Shown here one piece after another: positions 62,054 through 64,000 of a DNA stretch of 64,000 bases. The translations under genes were made by a program, and so were the position numbers. Position 1 is the stretch's first letter, and each line of letters starts with the position of its first letter. A model generated the notes under the pieces. The model ran no database searches and was not told the DNA's origin. It was given only the letters and a program-made list of their open reading frames with translations. Source of the DNA: CAWKDG01 sp963848355 (GTDB lineage: Bacteria; Actinomycetota; Acidimicrobiia; Acidimicrobiales; UBA8190); NCBI GenBank assembly GCA_963848355.1, contig CAWKDG010000006.1, positions 1-64,000 of the forward strand. Reading direction: 5' to 3'.

Positions 62054-62776
62054 ATGAGAGGATTTGTGTCGGTGACCCTCCGACTGTCATTGCAAGGAAC
62101 CTCGATACTCCTATTGGCTACCGTGGTTGCATCTTGTAGTCCAGCCCCAACAGGGACGGCCAGCTCTCGGACGACAACGACGACTTCGACCCAGCCGTCA
62201 ACAACAACGACTACGCAATCGCTTCGATCGGTATCTTGGCCAAGCGTGACCGTTCCGGCGGCAGTGTGCCCCGGCTTATCGCAAGTAGTGAAGCTGACCC
62301 CATTGACGATGACCGCGACCAGCGGAACAATCGGCTCGGCGACGATTCCGGCTCCTGCTGGGCACCAATTCGGAACTCCCGACGACCTCATTCAGGAATA
62401 CAAAACATTTTACGGATCACTTGGACCTGGCGAAAATATCGCTGCCCTCCTTGTGTGGTGCTCCAACACGGGTGGCACCGCCGATGGTCAGATCGAGAAC
62501 TCGCTGGTTATTTATTCATGGGTCTCAGGACAGCTGACCGCCCTCTCGACCCTCACTCCGCAGCAACAATCGGAGGACGGATCCCATGCTCCCTACTTCG
62601 ACGGATTGGCTGGGGGCATCACCATCTCGAAGGGGTCCATCACAACCAAGGAGTTGTTCTCGGGCCGACAGGACGCCGTTTGTTGTCCTAGTGGTCGTGC
62701 AACCACCCTTTGGACATTCAACGGCCACTCATTCTCGCCTACTACAACAGTTCAGGTTCAGCCGGAGGGAAGTTAA
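62054..62776 (+). CDS. Lipoprotein of unknown function
   Basis: A 240-residue lipoprotein with signal LSLQGTSILLLATVVASC (lipobox VVASC, Cys about 28), then a Thr/Ser linker and a mature domain with DLIQEYKTFYGSLGPGENIAALLVWC, GGITISKGSITTKELF and DAVCCPSGRATTLWTF. It has five cysteines after the lipobox. No family recognised. Lower GC than the core genes. Confidence 0.7.
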   Translation: MRGFVSVTLRLSLQGTSILLLATVVASCSPAPTGTASSRTTTTTSTQPSTTTTTQSLRSVSWPSVTVPAAVCPGLSQVVKLTPLTMTATSGTIGSATIPAPAGHQFGTPDDLIQEYKTFYGSLGPGENIAALLVWCSNTGGTADGQIENSLVIYSWVSGQLTALSTLTPQQQSEDGSHAPYFDGLAGGITISKGSITTKELFSGRQDAVCCPSGRATTLWTFNGHSFSPTTTVQVQPEGS

Positions 62777-62934
62777 GCCCCGTCGAGATGAGGCGGTCCT
62801 GACGGTCGTCTCGGGCAAACAGGCGACCGTTCCAGTGACCGACATTCGGCGATCGCGTGCGCTCGTTCACTGGGCGCTCGGAATACTGAACGCCAACGGT
62901 CTGACATCCTCTAGATATCCCACGGTTCCAACTG

Positions 62935-64000
62935 TCAAGCAACTTCGGCAAGGGGAGCCGTCCGGTGGGCCCAGGCGATGGTCTCGTCGTAGCCCGTGTG
63001 GCTCTCGAGGCAGCCGTGGAGGATGCCGACCAGTCGGTTCCCGAGGGCCCGGAGAGCGGCGTGATGGGTGTCACCTGCCGCTCGTCGGGTGTCGTATAGG
63101 GCCCGGGCGCCAGGTGAGGCGGTGAGGGCAGCGAAGGCCCACAGGTAGATGGCATCACCCAGACGGTGATTCCGGGCGAAGCGGGCCAGCACCACCCGCT
63201 TGGTCCCCGACGCCCGGGTGATAGGTGACGTGCCGGCGCAGTTCTTGCGAGACTTGGGGGTGCCATAGCGGTTCGGCTCATCACCGAACTCGCCCAGCAC
63301 CCGGGCGCCGAGGATGGTCCCCAGTCCTGGCAGGGATCGGACCACCTCGGCATCCGGGTGCTGTTCAAAACCCGCTTCGAGCTCCCCGGCCAGGGTGGCG
63401 ATCTGGGCCACCATGGTGGCGATCACGGCCACACTGGCGGTCACCGACGCCCCCATGGCGCTCGACACCGCCGCCGGTGCGGCGAGCTGCTCAGCCCGCA
63501 GAGCCTCTTGGATCTCGGCCGCCCTGTCGTCGATCCGGCGCTGACGGCCGCCTCGGCGCAAGGCGGCGGCGATCTTCGACTGTGACATGGTCCGGCCCAG
63601 CTCGGGGGTCGGCGCTAGGCGAAGCACTTCGAGCGCATCGCCGCTGGCCAGGTCGTCAAAGGCGACCAGAGCGGCCGGATAGAACTCCCGCAGCGTCGAG
63701 CGCAGCAGGTTCGTCTGGCGCTTCCTCGACCACACCATCGTCTGATGGGCCCGGGCCAGCACCTTCACCACCTGCACCGTCTCGGAGTCGGCGGCCACGG
63801 GTCGGTGGTTGTGGCGGTCGGTGCGGACCATGTCGGCCAGCACTTTGGCGTCCCCAGGATCGGACTTGGCCCCCGAAGTCGAGTGTCGGTCCCGGTAACG
63901 CGACGTCGACATCGGGTTGACGGCGAACACCTCGTAGCCGGCGGCCACCAGCGCCGTCACGAACAGGCCCCGGTCGGTCTCGATCCCGATGACCACCTCA
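62935..64000 (-). CDS. IS110-family transposase, N terminus beyond window
   Basis: At least 355 residues remain. IS110 features: IGIETDRGLFVTALVAAGYEV, SGAKSDPGDAKVLADMVRTD (DEDD catalytic region), the transposase_20 motif VRSLPGLGTILGARVLGEFGD, YGTPKSRKNCAGTSPITRASG. The frame is still open at the window edge, so the start lies outside. Probably a whole IS copy continuing to the right. Bases 62777-62934 hold no gene. Confidence 0.9.
   Translation of the reverse strand, partial: EVVIGIETDRGLFVTALVAAGYEVFAVNPMSTSRYRDRHSTSGAKSDPGDAKVLADMVRTDRHNHRPVAADSETVQVVKVLARAHQTMVWSRKRQTNLLRSTLREFYPAALVAFDDLASGDALEVLRLAPTPELGRTMSQSKIAAALRRGGRQRRIDDRAAEIQEALRAEQLAAPAAVSSAMGASVTASVAVIATMVAQIATLAGELEAGFEQHPDAEVVRSLPGLGTILGARVLGEFGDEPNRYGTPKSRKNCAGTSPITRASGTKRVVLARFARNHRLGDAIYLWAFAALTASPGARALYDTRRAAGDTHHAALRALGNRLVGILHGCLESHTGYDETIAWAHRTAPLAEVA

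Overview
The window is high-GC DNA from an actinobacterium. This rests on many GTG starts, 4-bp GTGA/ATGA gene overlaps, a WhiB regulator, a MurT/GatD pair, an F420-type luciferase-like enzyme and WXG100 proteins. The mix of a PadR/membrane pair, a fatty-acyl reductase-phosphatase fusion, many secreted beta proteins and no operon typical of a well-known genus suggests Acidimicrobiia or a relative, but that is inference. Single-base frameshifts interrupt many otherwise conserved genes, including housekeeping murT/gatD. Part of the breakage is therefore probably read or assembly error rather than biology.

Layout. (1) 92-13331: an integrated element between a 43-bp duplication of the 3' half of tRNA-Val(CAC) and the intact tRNA. 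It carries two tyrosine recombinases (one at each end), two AlpA/Xis-type HTH proteins, a WhiB protein, a Rep-like HTH protein with iteron-like repeats, an HNH nuclease, an HK97-type major capsid protein and a tail tape measure protein. I see no portal, terminase, tail tube or lysis gene, so it looks like a phage satellite or a reduced prophage. Four copies of ATTCC-N3-GGAAT and a 16-bp perfect inverted repeat look like its control sites. (2) 13364-40223: GC-rich chromosome. It holds an amidase, a double VOC protein, and a TetR-controlled lipid operon (acyl-CoA reductase/HAD, Zn alcohol dehydrogenase, LarA-like protein, PlsC-type acyltransferase). MurT/GatD and a HAD-acyltransferase fusion follow. 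After these come a LysR regulator, a glyoxylate/ureide-flavoured group (ureidoglycolate lyase-like, cupin, 2-hydroxyacid dehydrogenase, RraA), an LLM oxidoreductase, a TauE exporter, a G1 peptidase, PhyH and hemerythrin proteins, a PadR pair and a Clp_N/ClpX-zinc-finger protein.

(3) 40224-54650: visibly less GC-rich envelope and secretion genes. These include a secreted protein followed by a strong terminator, a seven-unit propeller, an OafA-type acyltransferase, two tandem WXG100 genes with a zinc ribbon, a glycosyltransferase / adenylate-forming ligase / DUF362 operon, a lipoprotein serine hydrolase, and a duplicated secreted-protein gene. (4) 54650-62050: an integration-scarred accessory region. 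About 175-bp direct repeats, each beginning with a tRNA 3'-half, flank a Kelch-repeat secreted giant with six nearly identical 147-bp repeats, an IS3-family element with a broken orfB, and one unknown cargo gene. Several decayed copies of the same gene 3' end lie here. (5) 62054-64000: a lipoprotein and an IS110 transposase that runs off the window.

How the parts work together: the element's Int/Xis/Rep/WhiB set would control excision and replication while MCP and TMP would make or remodel particles with help from another phage. The lipid operon likely reduces acyl-CoA to alcohols or aldehydes and re-esterifies them. The envelope genes build and decorate the cell surface.
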